A DNA stretch of 64,000 nt from a virus, in IMG/VR virus record IMGVR_UViG_3300008050_000038, positions 1-64,000 of that record; one strand, written 5' to 3'. A program made the position numbers and the translations under genes. The notes under the pieces are model-generated. The model made no database searches. It saw nothing but the letters and a program-made list of their open reading frames with translations, and was not told the DNA's origin. Shown in pieces: positions 9,951-17,644 of the stretch; position 1 is the stretch's first letter; the number at the start of each line of letters is the position of its first letter.

Positions 9951-11375
9951 ATGGCAACTAATAAAAATATATACAGTTTAGGATCACTTGTAAAAACAAG
10001 TGTAGATGATTATGATTATCTAGAAACAGCTAATAGTGTAACTGATGCAGTTAAGAAATTGCAAGTAAGTTCATTATTTGCTTCGTTAGCTACTACAGGT
10101 ACAAGTAGTGAAAGTTTATATGTAAACATAACAAATAAAAATCAATTAAATTTTAAAGGAATAAAAAGTGGAGATACAGGGTTATTAACTGTAGAGACTA
10201 CTTCTAATAATATAGTATTAACAGCTTTAGAAGCCGGAATAGATTTAGATTTATGTAATAATGCAAATGCATCATTTTTAAAATCTATTGATTTTACAGG
10301 AACTATTACAGGTCAAAACTCTGTAATCAATGGTGGAACAGGGTTAGCTACAATAGCAAAAGGAGCAATGTTATACGCAAGTGCTACAGATACTATAGCT
10401 GCAACCTCAGCAATGTCTACAAACGGACAATTACTTATTGGTAACGCAACAACAGGAGTTCCTTCTTTGGCAACTCTTACTGCAGGAAGTAATATGACAA
10501 TTACTAATACAGCTGGAGCAATCTCTTTAGCAGCTACCTTATCAACTGCAACAGCTAATTTAGATATGGGTGATTACGATATTGATCTAGGTACAGGATG
10601 GTTAAGTGGTAATGGTAGTCATGAAGGTATCAATATTGATTCTGATGGTAAAGTATTTGTAGGAGAAGATACTCCTACAGCAGTTTTTGCAGAAGCATTA
10701 AATGTAAAAGGAAGTATTAGGTTTTTAAATACTGATGCACCTACAATAAAACCTACAGCTACATCAAGTTCAACTGCAGGATTAGCTTTGACATTAGAAA
10801 GTGGAAGTAGTGCTTCTGGTGCAGCTGGTAATTTAAATTTAACTGCTGGTACAGCATCAGGAAGTGCAGCAGGAGGTAGTGTAATTGTTACAGCAGGTAG
10901 AGATACATCTGGTTCTTCTGATGGCGATATACAATTAAAAACATATACAGGAGGTACAGCAACAGCTGGACTAACAATTGCGTCTGAAGGACAAGATGTA
11001 ACAGTTAATACAGGTAACTTAGTTATAACTGGAGCTACAAAAGGAATTACATATACAAACAGAGGAACAGTTACACAATCTGAAAATCATTCAGTAGGAG
11101 TTACAATTAATTCAACTGCAGGAGTAATAACATTAGCAGCTGTGGCTTTAGGAGCAGCTCAAAATGCAGAATTTACTGTAACGAATAGTACAGTAACTGC
11201 TAACTCAATTATTATGTTAACAGTGCAAGATGAGAATACAACTAATAATGCACAGTTAACTGCAGCTACACATACAATAGGGAGTGGTAGTTTTAAAATA
11301 TCAATATTTAATCCAGCAGCTACTGGATCAACCTCAACAACAGCAAGTAAAATTCACTTTTTAGTGATAAATTAA
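9951..11375 (+). CDS. Fibre-like virion protein
   Basis: 474 residues, rich in Thr, Ala, Gly and Ser, with phage fibre-type beta-helix or triple-stranded sequence: G-N-L-N-L-T-A-G-T-A-S-G-S-A and D-I-Q-L-K-T-Y-T-G-G. The C-terminal domain (about residues 365-474, starting at G-T-V-T-Q-S-E-N-H) resembles the shared C-terminal domain of many marine phage fibres, which ends in beta strands. The N-terminus (M-A-T-N-K-N-I-Y-S-L-G-S-L-V) is a likely attachment segment. It follows the adhesin by 14 bases with only an A-rich leader, so the pair is probably one transcript. Confidence 0.55.
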   Translation: MATNKNIYSLGSLVKTSVDDYDYLETANSVTDAVKKLQVSSLFASLATTGTSSESLYVNITNKNQLNFKGIKSGDTGLLTVETTSNNIVLTALEAGIDLDLCNNANASFLKSIDFTGTITGQNSVINGGTGLATIAKGAMLYASATDTIAATSAMSTNGQLLIGNATTGVPSLATLTAGSNMTITNTAGAISLAATLSTATANLDMGDYDIDLGTGWLSGNGSHEGINIDSDGKVFVGEDTPTAVFAEALNVKGSIRFLNTDAPTIKPTATSSSTAGLALTLESGSSASGAAGNLNLTAGTASGSAAGGSVIVTAGRDTSGSSDGDIQLKTYTGGTATAGLTIASEGQDVTVNTGNLVITGATKGITYTNRGTVTQSENHSVGVTINSTAGVITLAAVALGAAQNAEFTVTNSTVTANSIIMLTVQDENTTNNAQLTAATHTIGSGSFKISIFNPAATGSTSTTASKIHFLVIN

Positions 11376-11398
11376 TATTAACCAAACCAAAATAGACA

Positions 11399-11836
11399 AT
11401 GGAAACAAAAACAATTAGTACAACCAAAATGATTAATGCACCAAAAAAAGACTTTATATCTTTAATTAATGGATTATTTTCAGTTCAAGAATTAAAAGGT
11501 AAAAAGTTTGGATTAGTAGTAAGTAAGAATATTGAAATTCTTAGAGAATCTTTAAAAGAACTAGAAACAGCAGGGCAACCTACTGAAGAGTTTATGGCAT
11601 TAGCTACAGAAGTAAATGCAATAGCTGAAGCAAATGAAGAAGGAGCTAAAGAAAAAATACAACAAATTGAAAAAGATAATCAAGAATTAGTTGACGCAAG
11701 AAGAGCTCAAATGGATGCTTTAACAGAAAAAATGAAAGAAGAAATTGAGATTGAACTTAATGTTATTTCAGAAGATCTTTTACCAGAAGACATAACAGCT
11801 AAGCAGATTAATCAAATAATAAAAATAACAGAATAA
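11399..11836 (+). CDS. Coiled-coil protein, possible fibre-assembly chaperone
   Basis: 145 residues, strongly helical and acidic. A long heptad-like region runs from about residue 45 to 125 (E-I-L-R-E-S-L-K-E-L-E and I-Q-Q-I-E-K-D-N-Q-E-L). The N-terminal K-D-F-I-S-L-I-N-G-L-F precedes a V-Q-E-L-K-G-K-K-F segment. There is no membrane segment or catalytic motif. Its place directly after two fibre genes and before the secreted cassette suggests a chaperone or regulator of fibre assembly, but this is position-based inference. Confidence 0.45.
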   Translation: METKTISTTKMINAPKKDFISLINGLFSVQELKGKKFGLVVSKNIEILRESLKELETAGQPTEEFMALATEVNAIAEANEEGAKEKIQQIEKDNQELVDARRAQMDALTEKMKEEIEIELNVISEDLLPEDITAKQINQIIKITE

Positions 11837-11843
11837 AGGGTAA

Positions 11844-12920
11844 GTGAAAAGAGTATTAATCATATTGGTAGCTATATTATGTATAGCGGGAACTGTTACA
11901 GGACAGTCTATTTTAAAAAAGCAATTAAAATTTGCTACATTTTATGGGGCTGTTAATGGAGGTACATCTATATCTGATGTAGAAACATTTTCTGTAACTC
12001 CTGGATATTTAAATACAGAGTTAATTGAAACTCCATATGATTATTCTCTTACACTAGGTATAAGAAAAATAGCTAGATTTGGATATGAAAATAGAGCTTC
12101 TACTTTTTACGATGGAACAGAATCTAATTATACAGATGCAGCAACAGTAGGTAAAGTTCAAGGGTTTGAATATTTATTTGAAGTTGATTATTCTAGACAA
12201 CAAGGTGTTGATTATATAAATCAACATCATTTCATTAGATATAGTTCTGATGACGATTGTGATGGTCCTTTATGCATAAATCAATTTGCTGCTAAAGTAG
12301 AATATGTAAAAGATGGATTTGCTGACGTAGAATATTTTGAATTATCAGAAAGATATAGATGGAAGAAAAATAGAAATCTTTCTTTTAGTGTAGGGGCGGC
12401 ACATAGATTAGCAGAACCATATGGATATGATCCTTTAGATGAGTGGTTATTAGATAATGGTAATTTACATTATACTTATTTAGCAATACAAGAAGGATAT
12501 AATGTAGATGTGTATAATAATGTATATACTGATCCTAGTGGTAATATAGTAGCTAATAGTTCAGATGTTTGGAAAGAAGTAGTAATACCACAAGTATTAT
12601 CTGATTATACAGATAAAAAAAGAAATGAATTATCAAATATAATACAACACTCAATTGTTTTAGGGTTTGATTATTACAAGTATAAGAAAAAAACATGGTT
12701 ACACGCATGGGGTAACTTTATGCCTTATCATTATGATAATGGTGGTGATTTTTCATATCACAATTATGTAGATGGGCAATGGATGGATTATTCTGGAGGT
12801 TTAATTTATGGTATAAAAATAAATAAAAGTTTAGGATATTTTGTAGAAGGAAAATATAACAAGTACTGGAACAGAGAGTGGTACGATTTTAAATTAGGAA
12901 TTAATTATATAATATTTTAA
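11844..12920 (+). CDS. Phage-encoded outer-membrane beta-barrel candidate with signal peptide
   Basis: 358 residues from a GTG start; no nearby in-frame ATG would include the signal peptide. Residues 1-21 form a clear Sec signal (K-R, a hydrophobic core V-L-I-I-L-V-A-I-L-C-I-A-G, then T-G-Q-S). The mature part alternates aromatic and polar residues (F-A-T-F-Y-G-A-V-N-G-G-T-S and Y-K-K-K-T-W-L-H-A-W-G-N-F) and ends G-I-N-Y-I-I-F, with the C-terminal Phe typical of Gram-negative outer-membrane barrels. It starts the 11,844-16,378 envelope cassette. Receptor masking, superinfection exclusion or a secretion or adhesion aid are possible roles. A periplasmic beta-protein is the alternative. Confidence 0.6.
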   Translation: MKRVLIILVAILCIAGTVTGQSILKKQLKFATFYGAVNGGTSISDVETFSVTPGYLNTELIETPYDYSLTLGIRKIARFGYENRASTFYDGTESNYTDAATVGKVQGFEYLFEVDYSRQQGVDYINQHHFIRYSSDDDCDGPLCINQFAAKVEYVKDGFADVEYFELSERYRWKKNRNLSFSVGAAHRLAEPYGYDPLDEWLLDNGNLHYTYLAIQEGYNVDVYNNVYTDPSGNIVANSSDVWKEVVIPQVLSDYTDKKRNELSNIIQHSIVLGFDYYKYKKKTWLHAWGNFMPYHYDNGGDFSYHNYVDGQWMDYSGGLIYGIKINKSLGYFVEGKYNKYWNREWYDFKLGINYIIF

Positions 12921-12931
12921 AAATAAAAAAA

Positions 12932-13102
12932 ATGAATTGGATTAATAGTTGGGCTAAAGGTAATAAAAAAGAAAAATACGAAGTATCTATAAGATTAGGA
13001 AGAATAACATTATTAGAAGCTAAAGTTTGTTTGTTTTGTACAAAAGGATGTAGTTCAAAAAAAGTAAGACTTATAGTATTAAATTTTGGGTTTGAAATAT
13101 AA
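12932..13102 (+). CDS. Small Cys-containing protein, 56 residues
   Basis: A short gene reading M-N-W-I-N-S-W-A-K-G, with C-L-F-C-T-K-G-C at residues 33-40, ending F-G-F-E-I. Support comes from its A-rich leader (AAATAAAAAAAATG), its TAATG overlap with the next start at 13102, and complete use of the gap between two real genes. The three-Cys cluster could bind a metal, but the protein is too short to assign. It has no hydrophobic segment. I do not recognise it. Confidence 0.5.
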   Translation: MNWINSWAKGNKKEKYEVSIRLGRITLLEAKVCLFCTKGCSSKKVRLIVLNFGFEI

Positions 13103-13338
13103 TGTCAATGAAAAAAGACATATCATTAATGGAGCATAGAATGAATTCAATGGAAGATAAATTAGATAAAATGGATGAGAAGTTAGATATGATAACGGAG
13201 AGGCTTTTAGATCCTGATTCAGGAGTAACTGCTCGGGTGAATAGAAATACTACTCATCGTAAAGTAATGGGTAAAGCTTTGTGGGTTATCTATGCTGTAG
13301 TGATAGGAGTAGTTATTAAATTGATATGGAATGGGTAG
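13102..13338 (+). CDS. Coiled-coil protein with C-terminal membrane anchor
   Basis: 78 residues. An N-terminal heptad region (residues 5-36, M-E-D-K-L-D-K-M-D-E-K-L-D-M) is followed by a linker and one membrane helix (about 57-75, A-L-W-V-I-Y-A-V-V-I-G-V-V-I-K-L-I-W). The topology is that of a tail-anchored membrane protein. It overlaps the next gene by 8 bases, and that gene has the opposite arrangement (N-terminal helix, then coil). The pair could be lysis or envelope-bridging proteins. No enzymatic motif is present. Confidence 0.55.
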   Translation: MSMKKDISLMEHRMNSMEDKLDKMDEKLDMITERLLDPDSGVTARVNRNTTHRKVMGKALWVIYAVVIGVVIKLIWNG

Positions 13339-13612
13339 AGAATTAAATGAAGATAGTGGATTTAAAGTAAGTATTAAAACACTTATAGCAATTGGTGCTG
13401 CTATGGCTACAGTTATTAGTATGTGGTTTATGTTACAAGCTGATATTGAAGAAGCTAAGAAATTGCCAGAGCCTCCCCCTCAAGACGTAACAAGAATGGA
13501 GTTTGACATGAAAGATCAAATGATACGTAATACTATTATGACAACTCAAAAAGATGTAGAGGAAATTAAAGAATCTATGGAGAAAATAGAAGATAAACTT
13601 TATAACAGATAA
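13331..13612 (+). CDS. N-terminal membrane helix plus periplasmic coiled coil (inner-spanin-like topology)
   Basis: 93 residues. A membrane helix spans about 15-35 (L-I-A-I-G-A-A-M-A-T-V-I-S-M-W-F), followed by a Pro-rich hinge (L-P-E-P-P-P-Q-D) and a coiled coil to the end (M-E-F-D-M-K-D-Q-M-I-R-N and I-K-E-S-M-E-K-I-E-D-K-L). This is the layout of inner-membrane spanins, although no lipoprotein partner with a lipobox is visible next to it. It joins the next gene by a TAATG overlap at 13612. A scaffold for the neighbouring thioredoxin-fold protein is an equally open possibility. Confidence 0.5.
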   Translation: MGRELNEDSGFKVSIKTLIAIGAAMATVISMWFMLQADIEEAKKLPEPPPQDVTRMEFDMKDQMIRNTIMTTQKDVEEIKESMEKIEDKLYNR

Positions 13613-13980
13613 TGGAAGATAAAGCTGATAATATAACTTGGAAAGTTTTTGGATTTTATATATTAATAATAGTTTTAATGTTAACATCTAATCTTGCTTT
13701 TAGTCAAATATCAGTATCTCAGTTTAATGCTGATTGGAATAAAGCTAATTCTGTTAAATGGATAGATAAATTAAAAGATGTTAAAACTTTATCTTATGTA
13801 GATATTAGTACTAGTCCTGCAATACAGAAGAAGCATAAAATAGCAGTTATACCTACTATTATAATATTTAAAGACGGTGAGGAAGTTGCTAGATTTCAAG
13901 CTGATCTTAGTTTCAAAATGCTAGCAACAAGAGAAGAAGTACAAGAAGAAATAGATAATCAATTAATGAGCGATTTTTAA
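13612..13980 (+). CDS. Membrane-anchored thioredoxin-fold protein lacking CxxC
   Basis: 122 residues. An N-terminal hydrophobic segment (about 11-31) is either a signal anchor or an uncleaved signal. The rest fits a thioredoxin fold: S-V-S-Q-F-N-A-D-W-N, then Y-V-D-I-S-T-S-P-A-I-Q-K-K-H-K-I-A-V, the cis-proline strand V-I-P-T-I-I-I-F-K-D-G-E-E (Pro81), and a last helix. The redox C-x-x-C is absent and the protein has no Cys at all, so it cannot be a dithiol oxidoreductase. A binding, chaperone or scaffold role in the periplasm is more likely. It is tightly coupled to both neighbours (1-base overlap upstream, 1-base gap downstream). Confidence 0.65.
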   Translation: MEDKADNITWKVFGFYILIIVLMLTSNLAFSQISVSQFNADWNKANSVKWIDKLKDVKTLSYVDISTSPAIQKKHKIAVIPTIIIFKDGEEVARFQADLSFKMLATREEVQEEIDNQLMSDF

Positions 13981-13981
13981 A

Positions 13982-16378
13982 ATGAAGAAAATATTATTTA
14001 TATTATTATTATTACCAACGTTATTACTTAGTCAAGATTCTTGGGTTAGATTTCAAGTACAATTTGATTTCTATGCTCCATCAGAATCTAACTTTTTTAT
14101 GGTATCTGATAATAATGGAGATACTTCTATGTTTTTTCAACCAACAAGTCAATATGAATATTTAGATACTGTTATAGATATTAATAGTGGAAGTTATACT
14201 ATAAGTTTAAGAGACAGTTTTGGGGACGGATGGATTTCATCTCAACCTTCTTCTTTTAGAATGGGGAACACATGTCAAGGAGCTATAATAGATTGGAATC
14301 CAGTATTAGGTTCATTTTTCCAAAGAGATACTACAGTTAATATTATGCCTTGTCCGCCACCTGGTCCACCACCGGCGTGTGTACCAACTTTAATAATAAT
14401 AAATTTAGATCAATACCCAGAAGAAACTTCTTGGGAAATTGAAGATTCACTAGGTAATATAGTTTTAACAGGAGGACCTTATATAAATGTCCCTGACTAT
14501 CAACCTCAATATATAGTAAATTGTTTACCTCAAGGTAATTTAACTTTTACTATTAATGATACTTATGGAGATGGATTAGCTGGTACATTGTGGGGAGGAC
14601 AAGATGGATCGTATTATGTAGTGCAATGTGGAGACACCTTAGTTTTTGGAGATGTTCCTAACTTTGGCAACGATTCTTCACATACGTTTTTATCTGACAC
14701 TTGCATACCTCCACCACCTGTACCAGGTTGTATGGATGATGATTATGTAGAGTACAATTCACTAGCCACAGTAGATGATAGTAGTTGTGCAATTTTAAAA
14801 ATATATGGTTGTATAGATAGTGTAATGTATAACTATGACCCTCTTGCAAATACAATGGAGAATATTGATTCGTGTGGATATACATTAATATTACACGATC
14901 TTATAGGTAATGGATGGGTAGGAACAAGATTAGAGATATGGCAAGATGCAGATACTTCTATATTTATTATGACATCGCAGGCAGCTAATCAAAGTTTTAA
15001 TTTAGGTTTATATGCACCAACTGAAGTTAATATAAAACTTTTTATATCTCAACAAGCACAACACACTGCTGTTGAATGTGGGTTTACTTTAATAAATCCA
15101 TTAGGAGACACAACAATAAGTATACAGCCTCCATTTATAATACCTTTTAATACTTATACTGCTAATACATATTGTGGTAATATATGTGAAGAAAAAGTTT
15201 ATGGATGTTTAGATAGTTTAGCATTTAACTATGCTGATACTGCTAATACCTCTTTACCTTGTTATTATTATCCTGGGTGTATATCACCAGCATATGTAGA
15301 GTATCATGCAGATACTGCTAATAGTTATTATACTGATATAAATATACAAGATAGTTGTATAACCCCAGCAGTATTTGGATGTACTGATTTATTAGCATTT
15401 AATTATAATAATTTAGCTAATGTAGATAATGGAGGATGTTTACCTGTAATTATAGGATGTATGCAGCCTTTAGCATTTAACTATAATCCTAATGCTAATA
15501 CTCCTGATACTTGTATTCAAGTTATATTTGGATGTACATCTCCTATAGCTTTTAATTATAACCCATTAGCAAACACGGATGATGGAAGTTGTGAAAGTGT
15601 AGTTTATGGATGTACTGATACTAGTATGTGGAACTATGCTCCTTTAGCAAATATAGATGATAGTTCCTGTGTTCCATATATATTTGGATGTATGGATCCA
15701 ACTATGTTTAATTATAATCCTAATGCAAATACTGATAACGGATCTTGTGAACCATTTGTTTATGGTTGTATGGATTCCACTATGTTTAACTTTAATCCTT
15801 TAGCTAATGCTGACAATAATACTTGTATCCCTTTTATTTACGGGTGTACTGATCCCTCTATGCTTAACTACAACTCATCCGCTAATACAGAAGATTTCAG
15901 TTGTATTGCTTACATTTATGGTTGTACTGATAGTACTTCTATTAACTATGATTCACTTGCTAATACTGACAATGGTTCGTGTATTGAAGCAGTTGTCGGA
16001 TGTATGGACCCAAATGCGTGGAACTACAACCCACTAGCAAATGTAATTTTAGGACATGATTCATTAGGTTGTTTGTATGCTGCTGATTGCAATGCTACAG
16101 AACCTGGAGAACCTTATTTTCTAAATGATGAATGTTATGCTTGGGTTATAGAAGTAGATGAGTATTGTTGTAATAATGAGTGGGATAGTATATGTCAATT
16201 AACTTATGATTATTGTTATGGTACTTATACTGGGCCTTTAGTGTCTAGAGTTGTAGAGGCTAGGCAATTAATACAAGTAACGGATCTACTAGGTAGACCA
16301 AGTAAAGAAAAAAGAAATAAGCTTTTATTATATATATATAGTGATGGAAGTGTAGAAAGAAAAATAACAATAAAATAA
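13982..16378 (+). CDS. Secreted GCTD-repeat protein with signal peptide and T9SS-like C-terminal tail
   Basis: 798 residues. Residues 1-18 are a Sec signal (K-K-I-L-F-I-L-L-L-L-P-T-L-L-L-S-Q). Residues 20-340 hold three D-x-x-G-[DN]-G-[WL] turns (near 79-84, 194-199 and 305-310) of the calcium-loop beta-sandwich type. Residues about 248-690 carry 13 copies of G-C-[TMI]-[DS]-x-x-x-x-[NE]-[YF]-x-x-x-A-x-x-x-x-x-x-C. A Cys-rich Y-C-C-N-N-E-W-D-S-I-C domain follows. The last 40 residues, with I-Q-V-T-D-L-L-G-R-P and Y-I-Y-S-D-G-S-V-E-R-K-I-T-I-K, resemble Bacteroidota T9SS sorting domains. The product is therefore probably exported and placed on the host surface. It lacks a catalytic motif. Confidence 0.7.
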   Translation: MKKILFILLLLPTLLLSQDSWVRFQVQFDFYAPSESNFFMVSDNNGDTSMFFQPTSQYEYLDTVIDINSGSYTISLRDSFGDGWISSQPSSFRMGNTCQGAIIDWNPVLGSFFQRDTTVNIMPCPPPGPPPACVPTLIIINLDQYPEETSWEIEDSLGNIVLTGGPYINVPDYQPQYIVNCLPQGNLTFTINDTYGDGLAGTLWGGQDGSYYVVQCGDTLVFGDVPNFGNDSSHTFLSDTCIPPPPVPGCMDDDYVEYNSLATVDDSSCAILKIYGCIDSVMYNYDPLANTMENIDSCGYTLILHDLIGNGWVGTRLEIWQDADTSIFIMTSQAANQSFNLGLYAPTEVNIKLFISQQAQHTAVECGFTLINPLGDTTISIQPPFIIPFNTYTANTYCGNICEEKVYGCLDSLAFNYADTANTSLPCYYYPGCISPAYVEYHADTANSYYTDINIQDSCITPAVFGCTDLLAFNYNNLANVDNGGCLPVIIGCMQPLAFNYNPNANTPDTCIQVIFGCTSPIAFNYNPLANTDDGSCESVVYGCTDTSMWNYAPLANIDDSSCVPYIFGCMDPTMFNYNPNANTDNGSCEPFVYGCMDSTMFNFNPLANADNNTCIPFIYGCTDPSMLNYNSSANTEDFSCIAYIYGCTDSTSINYDSLANTDNGSCIEAVVGCMDPNAWNYNPLANVILGHDSLGCLYAADCNATEPGEPYFLNDECYAWVIEVDEYCCNNEWDSICQLTYDYCYGTYTGPLVSRVVEARQLIQVTDLLGRPSKEKRNKLLLYIYSDGSVERKITIK

Positions 16379-16387
16379 ATAAAACAA

Positions 16388-16786
16388 ATGGCAACATTAA
16401 CAGCAAAATTAAGCTTATCAAGTTCAAATGTTTCAACAGACAATTTAAGTGTACTCCTAAGTAATGTTTTAACAGTAGGTGGAGATTATAGAAGTTTTAG
16501 AAAAATTATAGCTTCAGGAGCAAGTAATTTAGAAACAGCAAACATAGTAATAAGCAACGCTTCTTATGGAAAAGCATATGTTTTACTTCATAACACAAGT
16601 ATTGTAGCAGCAGAAATAATAACTATAGGTGAGAATGCTGATACTAATGCAACTTTAGATTATACTAATATAACTTTAGGAGCAGGAGAATTTGCATTTT
16701 ACCCTTGGAATTCTACAGTAGATTTAGTAGCAGACGCTGCTTCTGGAGACCCAGTATTAGAAGTAATGATATTTGAAGCAGCATAA
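16388..16786 (+). CDS. Small virion protein, paralogue A
   Basis: 132 residues beginning M-A-T-L-T-A-K-L-S-L-S-S-S-N. It shares its whole layout with the next gene: the S-S-S-N / D-N-L-S-V-L-L-S-N-V-L-T start, a beta-rich core, A-Y-V-L-L-H-N matched by H-Y-V-Y-I-K-N, and a G-E-F-A-F-Y-P-W-N strand matched by G-E-F-A-Y-I-P-A-K. The two are clearly tandem paralogues. The composition is typical of phage head or tail accessory proteins, with no catalytic residues. A distant relation to decoration proteins is inferred. Confidence 0.5.
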   Translation: MATLTAKLSLSSSNVSTDNLSVLLSNVLTVGGDYRSFRKIIASGASNLETANIVISNASYGKAYVLLHNTSIVAAEIITIGENADTNATLDYTNITLGAGEFAFYPWNSTVDLVADAASGDPVLEVMIFEAA

Positions 16787-16814
16787 TAAAAATTAAAATA
16801 AAAAATAAAAAGAC

Positions 16815-17177
16815 ATGGCAACAGTAAAAGCAACATTAGGTATATCTAGCTCAAACGCTTTATTAGATAGTATTAATTTATCTTTAACAAATAATTTAAC
16901 TACTACAGATCCTGCGGATGTAGGTAGAATCACTGTATTGCATAGTGGACCTACAGAATTAGCAGCAGCTAGTACTGGAGCTCATTATGTATACATAAAA
17001 AATATAAGTAGTACTAACAGCAAACCAGTAGATATTAGAACTGCAGCGGGTACAGCTTATGCTCAAATAGCTACAGGAGAATTTGCATACATTCCAGCTA
17101 AAGTAAATCTTGGTATAGAGGTAATTGCAATAGATGAGTCTGTAGTAGTAGAATACGCAATATTTAAAAAATCATAA
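16815..17177 (+). CDS. Small virion protein, paralogue B
   Basis: 120 residues beginning M-A-T-V-K-A-T-L-G-I-S-S-S-N-A, a diverged duplicate of the preceding gene (28 bases upstream). The shared motifs are S-S-S-N near the N-terminus and G-E-F-A-Y-I-P near residue 92, and both end in a beta strand. Divergence is high, so the duplication is old or under selection to differ. The gene ends in TAATAA two bases before the endolysin start, so endolysin translation is probably linked to this structural gene. Confidence 0.5.
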   Translation: MATVKATLGISSSNALLDSINLSLTNNLTTTDPADVGRITVLHSGPTELAAASTGAHYVYIKNISSTNSKPVDIRTAAGTAYAQIATGEFAYIPAKVNLGIEVIAIDESVVVEYAIFKKS

Positions 17178-17180
17178 TAA

Positions 17181-17642
17181 ATGGACAATATAAGTGAACA
17201 TATAAGCTATAAAGAAGCAGTAACAAGTGCTACAGGGTTAAGATTAGGTTTAGATAATACTCCTGGTCCTGAACAATTAAAATGTATGCAGGAAATTGCT
17301 AAATATTTATTTGAACCTTTAAGAGAATGGGTTGGAGGTCCAATAAAAATAACTAGTATGTTTAGAGGAAAGCCTGTTAATACGGCTATAGGAGGAGCTA
17401 AACACTCACAACATATGAAAGGTCAAGCTTTAGATTTAGATGATACATTTGGACACAAAACCAATGCTGAAATGTTTCATTATATAAAAGATAATCTAGA
17501 CTTTGATCAATTAATATGGGAGTTTGGAGATGATGAAAATCCTAATTGGATACATGTGAGTTATGTTACACATCGTGAAAACAGAAAAAAATTAACATTA
17601 GCAAAAAAAATAAACGGTAAAACAAAATATATAAATATATAG
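17181..17642 (+). CDS. Peptidase M15 endolysin (D-Ala-D-Ala carboxypeptidase type)
   Basis: 153 residues. The zinc-binding layout of the M15_3 group is complete: S-Q-H-M-K-G-Q-A-L-D-L-D gives His78 and Asp85, and W-I-H-V-S-Y gives His125. Glu114 in L-I-W-E-F-G is the expected catalytic-base region. It cuts peptide stems of host peptidoglycan during lysis. There is no signal peptide, so it needs the holin at 22,601 to reach the wall. It could instead act on the particle during entry, since it is surrounded by virion genes. Confidence 0.85.
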   Translation: MDNISEHISYKEAVTSATGLRLGLDNTPGPEQLKCMQEIAKYLFEPLREWVGGPIKITSMFRGKPVNTAIGGAKHSQHMKGQALDLDDTFGHKTNAEMFHYIKDNLDFDQLIWEFGDDENPNWIHVSYVTHRENRKKLTLAKKINGKTKYINI

Positions 17643-17644
17643 AT

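Noticed and set aside
13612-13980. Thioredoxin-like protein as a DNA polymerase processivity factor, as in T7
   Set aside because: It has an N-terminal membrane segment, no CxxC and sits in the envelope cassette, not the replication arm.
15807-16037. 76-codon rightward open frame with hydrophobic stretches
   Set aside because: It lies in another frame inside the GCTD-repeat gene and is a shadow of its repeated codons.
15361-16081. Regularly spaced repeats of about 70-75 bases, considered as CRISPR or tandem DNA repeats
   Set aside because: Only the encoded protein motif is regular; DNA identity between units is low and there are no constant repeat/spacer boundaries.
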